A stretch of DNA of 64,000 nt from Hymenobacter perfusus (GTDB lineage Bacteria; Bacteroidota; Bacteroidia; Cytophagales; Hymenobacteraceae), in the NCBI RefSeq assembly GCF_003944765.1, contig NZ_RWIU01000001.1, positions 372,001-436,000 of the forward strand. The letters are read 5' to 3'. The notes below the pieces were generated by a model that saw only the letters and a program-made list of their open reading frames with translations, had not been told where the DNA came from and did not search any database. Made by a program: the position numbers and the translations under genes. Each line of letters starts with the position of its first letter. Position 1 is the first letter of the stretch. Positions 44,308-53,567 of this stretch are shown piece after piece.

Positions 44308-44946
44308 TTAGTGCTGGGCCGTGATGCCTTCGGCTACCACTTCCTTCACCTCGGGCACCATGCGCTTAAGCAGGTTTTCGATGCCTGATTTCAGCGTGAC
44401 GGTGGCCGAAGGGCAGCCCGAGCACGAACCCTGCAGGTTCACGGTCACGATGCCTTCGTGGTAGCTTTTGAAGGTGATGTTGCCACCATCCTGCTCCACG
44501 GCGGGGCGCACGTAGTTATCGAGCAGGTCGATGATTTTCTGGCTGGTCTGCTGGTCGGCTTCCGACGAGTTGGCCGAGCCGCTGGCGGCAGCCTGCTGGG
44601 CGGCTTTCTGCTCGGCGGCGGGGTCCACGGTGAAAATCGGGCCGCTGGCCTCCACGTACGACTTCAGGAAGGTGCGTAGCTCGGGAATGAGCTGGGCCCA
44701 CTGGTGGTCGGTGGTTTTGGTGACGGTCACGAAGTTCTGGGCGATGAACACGCGGCCCACGTAATCGAAGTTGAAAAGCTCTTGGGCCAGCGGCGAGTTG
44801 GCCGCGGCTTCGAGGTTGGGATAGTCCACGCTTACGCCATCAGCCAGCAGCTGGGCATTGAGCACGAACTTCATGGATTCGGGGTTGGGCGAGGCTTCGG
44901 CGTAGATAGAAACCGGGCCAGCGGGGGCAGTGAGTTGTTCAGCCAT
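44308..44946 (-). CDS. NifU-like iron-sulfur scaffold (Nfu) protein
   Basis: 212 residues. N-terminal Nfu domain (PVSIYAEASPNPESMKFVLN) and C-terminal NifU domain with VRPAVEQDGGNITFKSYHEG and the cluster-binding CxxC in LQGSCSGCPSATVTLK. Assembles or carries 4Fe-4S clusters to target enzymes. ATG 44946 is chosen; the extra upstream ATG at 44967 is out of keeping with the family N-terminus. A linker of alanine and serine (about residues 115-140) joins the domains. Confidence 0.93.
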   Translation of the reverse strand: MAEQLTAPAGPVSIYAEASPNPESMKFVLNAQLLADGVSVDYPNLEAAANSPLAQELFNFDYVGRVFIAQNFVTVTKTTDHQWAQLIPELRTFLKSYVEASGPIFTVDPAAEQKAAQQAAASGSANSSEADQQTSQKIIDLLDNYVRPAVEQDGGNITFKSYHEGIVTVNLQGSCSGCPSATVTLKSGIENLLKRMVPEVKEVVAEGITAQH

Positions 44947-45076
44947 GTTTGAAAGACTTGGAGACAAGCGGGAGAAAGTCGGCCGGATTCGTTCGGCCTG
45001 ACACGTAAAACCGCACGGGGCGGCAATAGTTGCAAAGGTAACCAGGAAATAGAGGACGGCGGCAGTCGGGCCCCGG

Positions 45077-46396
45077 TCAGGTAGCCTCGGGCGCGGCCGG
45101 CGCGGTGCGCAGCAGCAGAAAGCCCACGGTGCCCGACAGGAACGAGGCGGTCAGGATAGCCACCTTGGCCACCGGCTCGCCCGCGGAATGCTCGCCCAAC
45201 GCCAGCAGCGTGATAAACAACGACATGGTGAAGCCGATGCCGCCCAGCACGCCCGCGCCCCACAGATGCCGCCACGTCACGCCGGCCGGCAGCGAGGCCC
45301 AGCCCAACCGCACACTCAGCCACGACAGCGCCCCGATGCCCAGCGGCTTGCCTACCACCAGCCCCAGCAAAATGCCCAGCCCCAGCGGCGACAACAGTTG
45401 CCCGAACACGCCCGCATCAATGACCAGGCTGGTATTGGCGAAGGCAAACAGCGGGATAATACCAAACGCCACCACCGAGTGCAGGCGTTGCTCCAGCTTC
45501 TGGGCCGGCGAGCTGATGGCATCCGACAGGTATTCCAGCTCCTCACTGATAATGCGCGGATTGGCCTCGGCCCCATGCACCTCGTGCTGCAGTATGCCCA
45601 GTCGGTCGTTCAGCATCAGCAGGATTTCGGGGCGGGCTTTCCCAATGCGCGCCGGAATGGCCAGGGCCAGCAGCACGCCCGCCAGCGTGGCATGAATGCC
45701 CGACTGGTGCATGAAAAACCACAGCAGCACGCCCAGCGGCAGGTAGAAGGCCAGGCCGCGCGCGCCCAGAAAATTCAGGTTCAGCAGCAAGGCCCAGGTG
45801 CCCAGTGCCAGCAGCAGAAAGGTCAGGTCGAGGTGGGTGGTGTAGAAGCCGGCAATGACCAGCACGGCGCCCAGGTCATCGACGATAGCCAGGGCTGTGA
45901 GGAATACTTTGAGGCCCAGCGGCACGCGCGGCCCCAGCAGCTGCAGCACGGCCAGCGCAAAGGCAATATCGGTGGCCATGGGAATGCCCCAGCCGTTTTG
46001 GGTGGGCAGGCCGCGGTTCACCAGAAAATACAGCAGCGCCGGCAGCAGCATGCCGCCCAGCGCGCCCGCAATCGGCAAAGCCGCCTGCCGCCACTCCGAC
46101 AGCTCGCCCTCAATCACCTCGCGCTTGATTTCCAGCCCCACAATCAGGAAAAACACACTCATCAGCCCATCATTGATCCAGTGCACGAGGCTCATGTCGA
46201 GCACCACGCCATTGAGCGACAGGCGCAGATGCTTCTCCCAGATTTCCGGAAAATAGGCAGCGGGGCCCCAACTGGTATTAGCCATCAGCAAGGCCAGCAC
46301 CGCACTGGCCATCAGCATGATACCACCGGCAGCTTCGCGGCGGAAAAATTCAGTAAAAGGCCGCACCAGCGGACGCACGAGTTGAGGAACAGCCAT
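45077..46396 (-). CDS. nhaA: Na+/H+ antiporter NhaA
   Basis: 439 residues, about 12 membrane helices. Family marks: EAAGGIMLMASAVLALLMAN, VGLEIKREVIEGEL, GIPMATDIAFALAVL and the ion-binding ALAIVDDLGAVLVIAGFY with the aspartate pair, plus a C-terminal GIGFTMSLFITLLAL. Exports Na+ in exchange for protons for pH and salt balance. ATG 46396 is chosen because residues before it do not match the family. Confidence 0.95.
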   Translation of the reverse strand: MAVPQLVRPLVRPFTEFFRREAAGGIMLMASAVLALLMANTSWGPAAYFPEIWEKHLRLSLNGVVLDMSLVHWINDGLMSVFFLIVGLEIKREVIEGELSEWRQAALPIAGALGGMLLPALLYFLVNRGLPTQNGWGIPMATDIAFALAVLQLLGPRVPLGLKVFLTALAIVDDLGAVLVIAGFYTTHLDLTFLLLALGTWALLLNLNFLGARGLAFYLPLGVLLWFFMHQSGIHATLAGVLLALAIPARIGKARPEILLMLNDRLGILQHEVHGAEANPRIISEELEYLSDAISSPAQKLEQRLHSVVAFGIIPLFAFANTSLVIDAGVFGQLLSPLGLGILLGLVVGKPLGIGALSWLSVRLGWASLPAGVTWRHLWGAGVLGGIGFTMSLFITLLALGEHSAGEPVAKVAILTASFLSGTVGFLLLRTAPAAPEAT

Positions 46397-46525
46397 AGGC
46401 AGGAGCAAAGCGAAAAAGCCTCCGGGGCACCCGGGGGGCCGCACCGGAAGCGCAGAAAAAAACGGGGCTGGCAGCCGCTTCGCAGCGGAAGTGGCCGCCG
46501 GCCCCTCAAGTATAACAACCGTTGC

Positions 46526-47602
46526 TTACACCCGGTTGGCGCGGGCGCGCAGCAGCATGTCGGCCAGCACCAGGGCCGTCATAGCATCTACGATGGGTAC
46601 GGCGCGGGGCAGCACGCAGGGGTCGTGGCGGCCGCGGCCGGCCAGGCTGATGGCCTCGCCCTGGTCGTTGATGGTTTGCTGGCTTTGCAGGATGGTGGCT
46701 ACAGGCTTGAACGCCACCCGGAAGTAGATGTCCTGCCCGTTGCTGATGCCGCCCTGAATGCCGCCCGAGTGGTTGGTGCGGGTGCGCACCTGGCCGGCCT
46801 CATCGGTGTAAAACGCGTCGTTGTGCTCCGAGCCGAACAGCAGCACCCCGCTGAAGCCCGAGCCGTACTCGAAGCCTTTTACGGCATTGATGCCCAACAT
46901 GGCCCGGCCCAGTTCGGAATGCAGCTTATCGAATACCGGCTCGCCCAGGCCAACGGGCACGCCCTGCACCACGCCCGTCACGTAGCCGCCCACGGTATCG
47001 TGCCGGTCGCGCACCTGCCGGATGAGGTCGGCCATGCGCTCGGCCGTTTCGGGGTGGGGGCAGCGCACGGGGTTGGAGTCGATGAGGCCCAGGTCCAGCT
47101 GCTCGTAGCCCACCGGCACGGCCACCGCCCCCACCTGCGACACGTAACTGTTCACGCGGATACCGTGCTGGTCGAGGAGCTTCTGGGCCACGGCGCCGGC
47201 GGCCACGCGGGCGGCCGTTTCGCGGGCCGAGCTACGCCCCCCGCCCCGAAAGTCGCGCCGGCCGTACTTCTGATCGTAGGTGTAGTCGGCGTGCGAGGGG
47301 CGGTAGGCGTGCTCGATGTGGGAGTAGTCGTGGCTGTGCTGGTCCTGGTTGCGGATGTAGAGGCTGATGGGCGTGCCGGAAGTTTCGCCCCGGAAAATAC
47401 CCGACTGAATTTCCACCCGGTCGGCCTCGGAGCGGGGCGTGGTCAGGTCGCTCTGCCCGGGCCGGCGGCGGTCCAGGGCTGCCTGAATTTCCTCGGCCGT
47501 AATGGGCAATCCGGCCGGGCAGCCATCCAGAATCACCCCAATACCCGGCCCGTGCGATTCTCCAAACGTGGTAATGCGAAACAGCGAGCCGAAGGTATTC
47601 AT
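46526..47602 (-). CDS. aroC: Chorismate synthase
   Basis: Final step of the shikimate pathway, using reduced FMN. Motifs: [72 protein letters not shown] and the C-terminal [20 protein letters not shown] with [16 protein letters not shown]. 358 residues, full length and with all catalytic histidines visible. Single gene on the minus strand between nhaA and batD. Confidence 0.97.
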   Translation of the reverse strand: MNTFGSLFRITTFGESHGPGIGVILDGCPAGLPITAEEIQAALDRRRPGQSDLTTPRSEADRVEIQSGIFRGETSGTPISLYIRNQDQHSHDYSHIEHAYRPSHADYTYDQKYGRRDFRGGGRSSARETAARVAAGAVAQKLLDQHGIRVNSYVSQVGAVAVPVGYEQLDLGLIDSNPVRCPHPETAERMADLIRQVRDRHDTVGGYVTGVVQGVPVGLGEPVFDKLHSELGRAMLGINAVKGFEYGSGFSGVLLFGSEHNDAFYTDEAGQVRTRTNHSGGIQGGISNGQDIYFRVAFKPVATILQSQQTINDQGEAISLAGRGRHDPCVLPRAVPIVDAMTALVLADMLLRARANRV

Positions 47603-47702
47603 ACGGAAAACGGATAAGTGGGCAAAAAAGGGAGCTGACTGATCAACCCGCCTTAGCGGCGCAAGTTGGACAGGAAACTCCCCATTTCACAATTTCGCCG
47701 GC

Positions 47703-49166
47703 TTACCTCTTGGCCTGCCACCAGCCTCCGGCCGCTACCAGCAGAAGCACCACTACCACCAGATTCGCGTAACGACGGACGTTGCGGTAAGCATCGCGGG
47801 GCTGAAGAGTAGCGTCGGCTTCGGCCAGGGCTTCCTGATAATATGGGTCGTCGATACGGGCCCGGAAGGTAGTGACCACCTGTTCCTCGCCGCGTACTAC
47901 CGGCTGTAAACCGGCCCTGAGCGTATCGTAGCGGGCCGTGGCCGGGTTGAAAACCACCAGCCGAAACAGCGTATCGAGGGCCACTGGGCCGGGGCGGCGG
48001 GCTACCAGCCGGAATCGGAAGCTTTTGCGCCCACCCACGCGCCCGTTCTGGCGGGTCAGGGTTTGCTGCACTTCCGGGCCATATACTTCCAGTTCAGGCG
48101 TAGTGGGCGGCGCGGCCAGGTTCACCGTGGCCAGGTTTCCTTCGCCTTCGATAGTAAAGGTGTAGGCAAACGTGCGCCCGGTCCGAAAGGTGGTGCGGTC
48201 AATGGCCTCCTTTACTTCATAGTCTCCCACGGGTACTTGGTCCTGCCTGGGATGCGCAGGCAGCGGCACCACGGATACCACGCGCGCCGCTGAGCGGTAG
48301 GTTTTGTAGCCTTCCAGCCGATTATCGAGGCCGGCGGCGGGCTTTTTGGCCACTTTGTACTTGAGCATCTGCAGCTCTACCGCCGGAAATGTAAGGGGCT
48401 GCGCATTTAACGGGTACAGCTCAGCTTCCCAGAGGCGGTAGCGGAGAAACGGTTTGCCGCCCACCATCACGTTTTCGGGCAGCACTTCCTGCTCATTGAA
48501 GCTCTCCTCCCACACGGTACGCTGCCGCAGCTGGCGGATAATGCCGGGTAGCTGCCCGGCAAAATTGTAGAAGTTCAGCACGGCTTGGTCCTGGGGCGTG
48601 AGATAGAAGTACAGACCAACGTGCAGCCCTTCCCCCACAAATACCCGCTGCTTATCGGGCACGATGGCCAGAAAAGCCTGATCCTGCGGCTCTACGTATT
48701 CCTGTGGCCTGGGCTTGCCAAACAGCTGATCCAGCAACCCGATGCCCTGCAACGCCCCACCAGGTGGCGTTGCGGCGGCCTGTTGCGGCCCTGCCTGCAG
48801 CACCGCGCCTTCCGACGCTGCCGTGAGGCCGTTGATTTTCATGCTGAAGGGCTTTAGCACATAGCTTCCTTCCGCAAAAGCCGCGTACCGCTGCGTGATG
48901 GTCAGTTCCGTGGAAGTCTGCCCGTTTACGATGCGCGTGGTCGTGGTGCTGGATTTCCCACTCTTCTTGAACCCTTCTATATCGGGAAAAGCCGAATAAC
49001 GCTCCAAAGGCGCGCCCCGTAGCCGAAAGCTGATAGTGTAGTACTCGTTGACGGGAAAGGCCGTTGGCCCCAGCACCAGATCAGCACTGGGCGCGGGTGC
49101 CTGAGCGGCAGCGGTTGGCACCCGCGCCAATAGCATCAGGAAAAAGAAAAGCAGAAACAGGCGCAT
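47703..49166 (-). CDS. BatD-family protein (oxygen tolerance)
   Basis: 487 residues. Signal peptide (LFLLFFFLMLLARVPTAAAQ), then several Ig-like modules: FPVNEYYTISFRLRG, AFAEGSYVLKPFSMKI, VFVGEGLHVGLYFYLTPQD and FRTGRTFAYTFTIEGEGNLA, with a membrane segment near the C-terminus (YANLVVVVLLLVAAGGW). This is the BatD pattern from Bacteroidota Bat operons. The other bat genes are not next to it here. Probably inner membrane with periplasmic modules. Confidence 0.88.
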   Translation of the reverse strand: MRLFLLFFFLMLLARVPTAAAQAPAPSADLVLGPTAFPVNEYYTISFRLRGAPLERYSAFPDIEGFKKSGKSSTTTTRIVNGQTSTELTITQRYAAFAEGSYVLKPFSMKINGLTAASEGAVLQAGPQQAAATPPGGALQGIGLLDQLFGKPRPQEYVEPQDQAFLAIVPDKQRVFVGEGLHVGLYFYLTPQDQAVLNFYNFAGQLPGIIRQLRQRTVWEESFNEQEVLPENVMVGGKPFLRYRLWEAELYPLNAQPLTFPAVELQMLKYKVAKKPAAGLDNRLEGYKTYRSAARVVSVVPLPAHPRQDQVPVGDYEVKEAIDRTTFRTGRTFAYTFTIEGEGNLATVNLAAPPTTPELEVYGPEVQQTLTRQNGRVGGRKSFRFRLVARRPGPVALDTLFRLVVFNPATARYDTLRAGLQPVVRGEEQVVTTFRARIDDPYYQEALAEADATLQPRDAYRNVRRYANLVVVVLLLVAAGGWWQAKR

Positions 49167-49451
49167 GGGCCACAGGCAGCAGTGAGTGCGGCAAAGCTAC
49201 GCAAAAAGCCCTGCCAGCTTATGCTACGGCACCTTTACCGTTTGGCTTAAGCAATAAGCTTCAATTATTTACGAAATAACACTTACAAGATTATGGCTTT
49301 CCCAAATCCATAGCCGACAGGCCCGCGTAATTCTCCTCAAAACCACCCGATCCTTTAAGCTTCCCCGCATTTATGGGATTTTTAAATAACCGCCTTGCGG
49401 CGGGTGGCTCCGTATTGACTTCACTTTTCTTCACCCAACCCACTTCCTGCC
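49167..49451. other. Intergenic region before the ferritin-like cassette
   Basis: About 285 bases between the divergent batD and first ferritin-like gene. Contains a short CCGCC-TTGC-GGCGG hairpin at about 49391-49404 and AT-rich patches (TTTTTAAATAACC). No exact TAnnTTTG promoter was recognised, and no RNA gene. Confidence 0.4.
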
Positions 49452-50192
49452 ATGTCCAACATTCAGCATAACGGTAGCGACGAAGCGGAATTCGCTAAGC
49501 CGCTGTATACGCCCATCAAACGGCGCTCCTTCTTTATGTACGCCGGCGCTACGGCCGGTGCCACTGCTCTGTTGCTCTCCGGCTGCGACGACGATGACGA
49601 TAACAACCCCGTAGGCATGGTGGATGTGGGCTCCGGCGACCCGGGCGTTCTGAACTACGCCTATGCTTTGGAGCAACTGGAAGCTGCTTTCTACACCACG
49701 CTCCGCACCGGCACCTATTACACTGGCCTGGCGGCCGGCAGTGCTGAAAAATCGGCTCTGGATGATCTGTACTACCATGAGGTAATTCACCGGGAGCTTT
49801 TCAAGACTGCTCTGGGCTCGGGTGCCATCAAAGGTCTGGAGGTAGATTTCTCCAACATTGACTTTAATGCCCGCACGTCGGCTTCAGGTTCCAGCAAGCT
49901 GGGCGTTCTGGATGCGGCCAAAGCATTTGAGGATCTGGGAGTAGCCGCTTATAACGGGGCCGGCAAATACATCACCAGCGCCGATTACCTGACGCTGGCC
50001 GGTAAGATTGTTTCGGTAGAAGCTCGCCACGCTGCGCTTATCCGCGACCTTATCTCGAACGGTACGTTCGTTGGCAGCGACGTAATTGATGGTAACGCCT
50101 TGGAAAGATCCAAGGAGCCGTCGGAAGTAGTTGCTACGGCCAATGCTTTCCTGAAGGATGGCTCGAAACTCAACGTTTCGAACATCAAGTAG
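49452..50192 (+). CDS. Ferritin-like domain lipoprotein, cassette 1 first gene
   Basis: 246 residues. Twin-arginine-like leader (KRRSFFMYAGATAGATALLL) ending in a lipobox SGC, followed by an aspartate run. The Ferritin_2 four-helix bundle shows the expected metal-ligand spots: ALEQLEAAFY, YYHEVIHRELFK, AFEDLGVAAYNG and SVEARHAALIRDL. Related proteins include plant desiccation-related PCC13-62 homologues; biochemical role is unproven. Paralogue of the gene at 51346. Followed after 45 bases by a second ferritin-like gene. Confidence 0.88.
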   Translation: MSNIQHNGSDEAEFAKPLYTPIKRRSFFMYAGATAGATALLLSGCDDDDDNNPVGMVDVGSGDPGVLNYAYALEQLEAAFYTTLRTGTYYTGLAAGSAEKSALDDLYYHEVIHRELFKTALGSGAIKGLEVDFSNIDFNARTSASGSSKLGVLDAAKAFEDLGVAAYNGAGKYITSADYLTLAGKIVSVEARHAALIRDLISNGTFVGSDVIDGNALERSKEPSEVVATANAFLKDGSKLNVSNIK

Positions 50193-50237
50193 TCAGCCGT
50201 TCTGACTTCACCCAACCTCTAATTTCCGACAGTTCTC

Positions 50238-51155
50238 ATGGATATTCTCAAACTCATTTCCGACATCTCGAAGGTAGATCCGGAAGTTTATGACCGCCTC
50301 GACTCCCGCCGCCGCGTCTTCAAAAGCCTCGGTGGTGTGGGCAAAACGGTAGCCGCTGCTGCTGTACCCGGCTTCCTCAGCTCGATGTTCTCCAAGGCTT
50401 ACGGCCAGACCGGCGCTCTGCCCCAGGGCATTGCCGACATCCTGAACTTCGCCCTGAAACTGGAGTATCTGGAGTACTATTTCTATAAGAAAGGCGTGGC
50501 AACCAGCGGCCTTATCCCTGCCGGCCCAGGCCTCACGGCTCTTACTCAGATCCGCGACGATGAGCAGAAGCACATAGCTGCCCTGCGTGGTGTATTGGGT
50601 AGCCAAGCTATTGCCGAACTTCCTGAGTCTGCATTTGACTTCACCGGTTCGAAAGGTGGTACGCGGGCTCCGCTATTCGCTGATGTGTACTCGAACTACC
50701 AGACCCTGTTGGCCGTGGCCCAGTCGCTGGAAGACACCGGCGTACGGGCCTACAAAGGTGGTGCCGCTGGCCTGATGGCAAACGATACCATCCTGACGGC
50801 AGCCCTCAACATTCACTCCGTGGAAGCCCGTCATGCCTCGCACTTGCGCACCATGCGCCGCGGTGGTCCAACAGTGGCCGGTGCCGGCACGGGTGCTTCG
50901 CCCAAGAGCTGGATTTCGGGTACCGATGGCGGTGGCGCGGCTCCGGCGGCTACTGCAGCCATTTACGGTGCCGGTAACCCGGCTGCCAGCTTCCCGGCTG
51001 AAAGCAACGTTACGCAGGGTGGTGTAAACCTCCAGACTGCTTTGGCTTCGTTTAACTTCCCGGCGGCAGCTTTCTCCGAAGCTTTCGACGAGCCGCTGGA
51101 CTCTGCTACCGTAACGGCTATTGCCTTGAACTTCGTAGTAGGCAACACGCTGTAA
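50238..51155 (+). CDS. Ferritin-like domain protein, cassette 1 second gene
   Basis: 305 residues. N-terminal RRRVFKSLGGVGKTVAAAA is a twin-arginine-like leader without a lipobox. Ferritin-like ligands: LKLEYLEYYFYKKG, RDDEQKHIAALRGVLG, LEDTGVRAYKGG and IHSVEARHASHLRTMRR. A long C-terminal glycine/alanine-rich extension (about residues 215-305) is shared with the paralogue at 52092. Terminator directly after the gene. Probably exported folded, with metal bound. Confidence 0.88.
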   Translation: MDILKLISDISKVDPEVYDRLDSRRRVFKSLGGVGKTVAAAAVPGFLSSMFSKAYGQTGALPQGIADILNFALKLEYLEYYFYKKGVATSGLIPAGPGLTALTQIRDDEQKHIAALRGVLGSQAIAELPESAFDFTGSKGGTRAPLFADVYSNYQTLLAVAQSLEDTGVRAYKGGAAGLMANDTILTAALNIHSVEARHASHLRTMRRGGPTVAGAGTGASPKSWISGTDGGGAAPAATAAIYGAGNPAASFPAESNVTQGGVNLQTALASFNFPAAAFSEAFDEPLDSATVTAIALNFVVGNTL

Positions 51156-51172
51156 AAAACGGCCTATTGCAC

Positions 51173-51210
51173 AAAAAAGGCACGACCCACTTTGGGTTGT
51201 GCCTTTTTTT
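51173..51210 (+). terminator. Terminator between the two ferritin-like cassettes
   Basis: AAAAAAGGCAC and GTGCCTTTTTT arms with an inner ACCCA / TGGGT stem; a run of seven T. It separates the cassettes into two transcripts. Confidence 0.88.
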
Positions 51211-51259
51211 GTGCCGTTACCGGGCACGCAACCATTCGCGGCCGGCGTTACTCTTGTCA

Positions 51260-51291
51260 TTGGTGCATCCCGGTTCTTCGGAGTACCTTTG
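51260..51291 (+). promoter_or_regulatory. Promoter of ferritin-like cassette 2
   Basis: TTG at 51260-51262 and TACCTTTG at 51284-51291 with 21 bases between them, a good match to the Bacteroidota consensus. About 54 bases upstream of the ATG at 51346. Confidence 0.6.
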
Positions 51292-51345
51292 TTATTCGGG
51301 AATTGCGGCCTGCGGTAGGCTGCCCCCCACTGAGTTTCCCTACGC

Positions 51346-52068
51346 ATGTCCGACTCTGTATCGACTTCTTTTCTGGGGCGCACTCTACGCCGCCGTTCTT
51401 TTCTTCGCGTGGCCGGTGCTACGGCCGCCTCTTCAGCCCTGGTTTTGGCCGGCTGCGGCGATGATACGCCCACGCCTGTAGTTAATACCACCAGTAGTCT
51501 AGTCTTTGCCAACAGTGACTTAGGTGTTTTGAATTTTGCCTATCTACTGGAACAACTAGAAGCTGCCTTTTACCAGAAAGTGGTTGATAACTTTCCTTCC
51601 GACTTTACTGCCGAAGACAAAGCTGCTTGCATTGACCTGCGCGACCATGAGGTGATTCATCGGGAGTTTTTGAAGTACGCGCTGGCTAGCAATGCTTACG
51701 ACGTAAGTCTCTCCACGCCGCTGATTTTTAACTTCTCCTCCTTTACTCTTACTACCCGGGCGGGCGTGTACGCGGCCGCTCGGACGCTGGAAGATGTGGG
51801 AGTAGCCGCCTACAACGGGGCCGGCAAGCTTCTGACTGATCCGGCTTATTTGAAATTGCTGGCCAAGCTGGCCTCGGTGGAAGCGCGGCACGCAGCTTTC
51901 GTGCGCGAGCAGGTGCAGCCTGGCTCCTTCGCCGCCTCCGATGTTATTACGGCAACCGGCCCTCTGGCTGGCCTTGATACAGTCAAGACCCCGGCCGAAG
52001 TAGCCGTTCTTATTGCCCCCTTCGTGCCGGTGCCGCTGGTTACGGATGGCCTCATGACTCTTTCCTAA
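51346..52068 (+). CDS. Ferritin-like domain lipoprotein, cassette 2 first gene
   Basis: 240 residues and clearly paralogous to the gene at 49452: the same RRRSFLRVAGATAASSALVL twin-arginine-like leader with lipobox AGC, and matching bundle motifs LLEQLEAAFYQK, RDHEVIHREFLKYAL, TLEDVGVAAYNGAG and SVEARHAAFVREQ. The identity is moderate by eye, so the duplication is not recent. It is 24 bases ahead of its partner gene. Confidence 0.88.
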   Translation: MSDSVSTSFLGRTLRRRSFLRVAGATAASSALVLAGCGDDTPTPVVNTTSSLVFANSDLGVLNFAYLLEQLEAAFYQKVVDNFPSDFTAEDKAACIDLRDHEVIHREFLKYALASNAYDVSLSTPLIFNFSSFTLTTRAGVYAAARTLEDVGVAAYNGAGKLLTDPAYLKLLAKLASVEARHAAFVREQVQPGSFAASDVITATGPLAGLDTVKTPAEVAVLIAPFVPVPLVTDGLMTLS

Positions 52069-52091
52069 GCCGCGCCCTGTCCTTTTTTCCT

Positions 52092-53006
52092 ATGGATTTC
52101 CTGAACCTACTGGCCCGGCTGGCCACCCTCGATACTGAAGCTCCTGCTACCGCCGCGCCGCGTCGTGCCGCCTTGTCCCGCCTCGGGCAAGTAGGCACTG
52201 CCCTGCTCCCGGCCTTGCTGGCCGCCCTTCCAGCTCCGGCCCTGGCTGGCACCAAAGAAACGCGCACCCGCCTGGACGTGCTGAAGCTGGCCCTGAAGCT
52301 GGAGCTGCTCGAAAACGAGTTTTACTCCCGCGCTCTGGGCCTTACCCCCGGTGGTCCGACGAATCCGGCGGCTTTCTTTGTCACTACTGCCAACCGGGCA
52401 GCCATTCAGACCATCCAGAGCCACGAGGCCCAGCACGTTGCGCTGTTTACCCGCCTGATCACGGATGCAGGCAGCCCCCTGGATGCCGTACCGAATTTTG
52501 ACTTCACCGGCAGCAAAAACGGCACTCAGCCCGCTCTGTACCCCGATGTGTACACCAACCTCGACACGTTTCTGAAAGTGGCTCAGCTACTGGAAGATGC
52601 GGGCGTACGGGCCTACAAAGGACAGGTTGAATTCATCCAAACGGATAACTACACGCTGGAGGCTGCCCTTCGCACGCATTCCACCGAAGCCCGCCATGCG
52701 GCCCACATCCGGACGATGCGGCGGCAGCGCGGGGCCAACGTGAAGAGCTGGGTCAGTCCTGCTGATGCTCCTATCACCACTGCCGGCACTGTGCCCGATG
52801 CCGTGTATAGTACCGAGTCGAATACAACGCAGTACATCGTGCGCAACAGCGTCATCACCAAGGTACCCTTCGATTCCAGCCTACCCATTAATGTTGGTAC
52901 GCCGCCGCTGAGTGCCGCTGCCATCCTGGCCAAAGTAGCGGAGGCTTTCGATGAACCCGTGGAAGCAGCCACTGCCGAAGCCCTGCTACAATTGTTCACG
53001 TATTAG
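52092..53006 (+). CDS. Ferritin-like domain protein, cassette 2 second gene
   Basis: 304 residues, paralogue of the gene at 50238. Leader PRRAALSRLGQVGTALLPAL with RR; bundle motifs LALKLELLENEFYSRA, IQSHEAQHVALFTRL, LLEDAGVRAYKG and HSTEARHAAHIRTMRRQ. The shared C-terminal extension again includes VKSWVSPADAP-type and AEAFDEPVEAATAEALLQLF-type blocks. Strong terminator 50 bases after the stop. Confidence 0.88.
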   Translation: MDFLNLLARLATLDTEAPATAAPRRAALSRLGQVGTALLPALLAALPAPALAGTKETRTRLDVLKLALKLELLENEFYSRALGLTPGGPTNPAAFFVTTANRAAIQTIQSHEAQHVALFTRLITDAGSPLDAVPNFDFTGSKNGTQPALYPDVYTNLDTFLKVAQLLEDAGVRAYKGQVEFIQTDNYTLEAALRTHSTEARHAAHIRTMRRQRGANVKSWVSPADAPITTAGTVPDAVYSTESNTTQYIVRNSVITKVPFDSSLPINVGTPPLSAAAILAKVAEAFDEPVEAATAEALLQLFTY

Positions 53007-53055
53007 TAACCTCCGAAAAACGCCTGGGAAACACTCTCTGACGAGCTTTACAGTG

Positions 53056-53085
53056 AAAAAGGAGCGCACTCCACGCTCCTTTTTT
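53056..53085 (+). terminator. Rho-independent terminator after cassette 2
   Basis: AAAAAGGAGCG / CGCTCCTTTTT arms around a short loop, with a run of six T. Confidence 0.88.
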
Positions 53086-53275
53086 CGTGACCACCTACAT
53101 AAAACAGCCATATTCGGACCACCATATCTTGTATTTGACACATGTTTTTTTGTATCTTTCAATAAAGCTGCGCGAAAATTTATACTGCGCAATAGCCTTT
53201 TTTTACTGCTCCCGTACAAGTGCCTGCCCACCTTTCCCCGAGCCATTCCACCCACAATGAAAACCAACTTCACCC

Positions 53276-53470
53276 ATGCTTGAGTATGCAAAAACCATCC
53301 TGCTTAAAGTAAGCTTCGACCGTATCCTCTTCGAGAAGGAACTCCGCAAAGCTCTGCGCACTTTGGTACCTGCCGAGCTACGCGAGTTAAAAGCCTGGTG
53401 CTACCAGCAGTTTTCCAAGCTCTACCGCCGTGTGCTGAACCGCGTATTTACCCAACCGGCAGTAGCCTAA
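53276..53470 (+). CDS. Small conserved-looking hypothetical protein
   Basis: 64 residues, ATG 53276. Entirely helical and basic (TILLKVSFDRILFEKELRKA, LRELKAWCYQQFSKLYRRVL), no signal. I recall very similar 60-70 residue proteins in other Bacteroidota, of unknown function, but cannot name a family. An AT-rich gap with promoter-like TTTTTTTGTATCTTTC lies upstream. A 8-codon ORF overlaps its start (53257-53283) and is probably not meaningful. A strong hairpin follows. Confidence 0.75.
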   Translation: MLEYAKTILLKVSFDRILFEKELRKALRTLVPAELRELKAWCYQQFSKLYRRVLNRVFTQPAVA

Positions 53471-53493
53471 CCCACCTATCCTTTTTCACCCAC

Positions 53494-53552
53494 ACGCCGG
53501 AGCCGTGCGCCGCTCGCCAATAAGGCGGGCCTGCGCACGGCTCCGGCGTTTT
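53494..53552. terminator. Large GC-rich hairpin terminator
   Basis: 17-bp perfect arms ACGCCGGAGCCGTGCGC (53494-53510) and GCGCACGGCTCCGGCGT (53533-53549) with a 22-base loop, followed by T5. Lies between the convergent small ORF and queG. Confidence 0.85.
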
Positions 53553-53567
53553 TGGCGAGCCCCGAAG

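Noticed and set aside
45188..47617. Long plus-strand frame opposite nhaA and aroC
   Set aside because: Glutamine/histidine/arginine-rich antisense shadow of two clearly identified genes.
53257..53283. An 8-codon ORF overlapping the start of the 64-residue protein, as a leader peptide
   Set aside because: Too short to support; no attenuator structure or amino-acid run that would suggest a regulatory leader.
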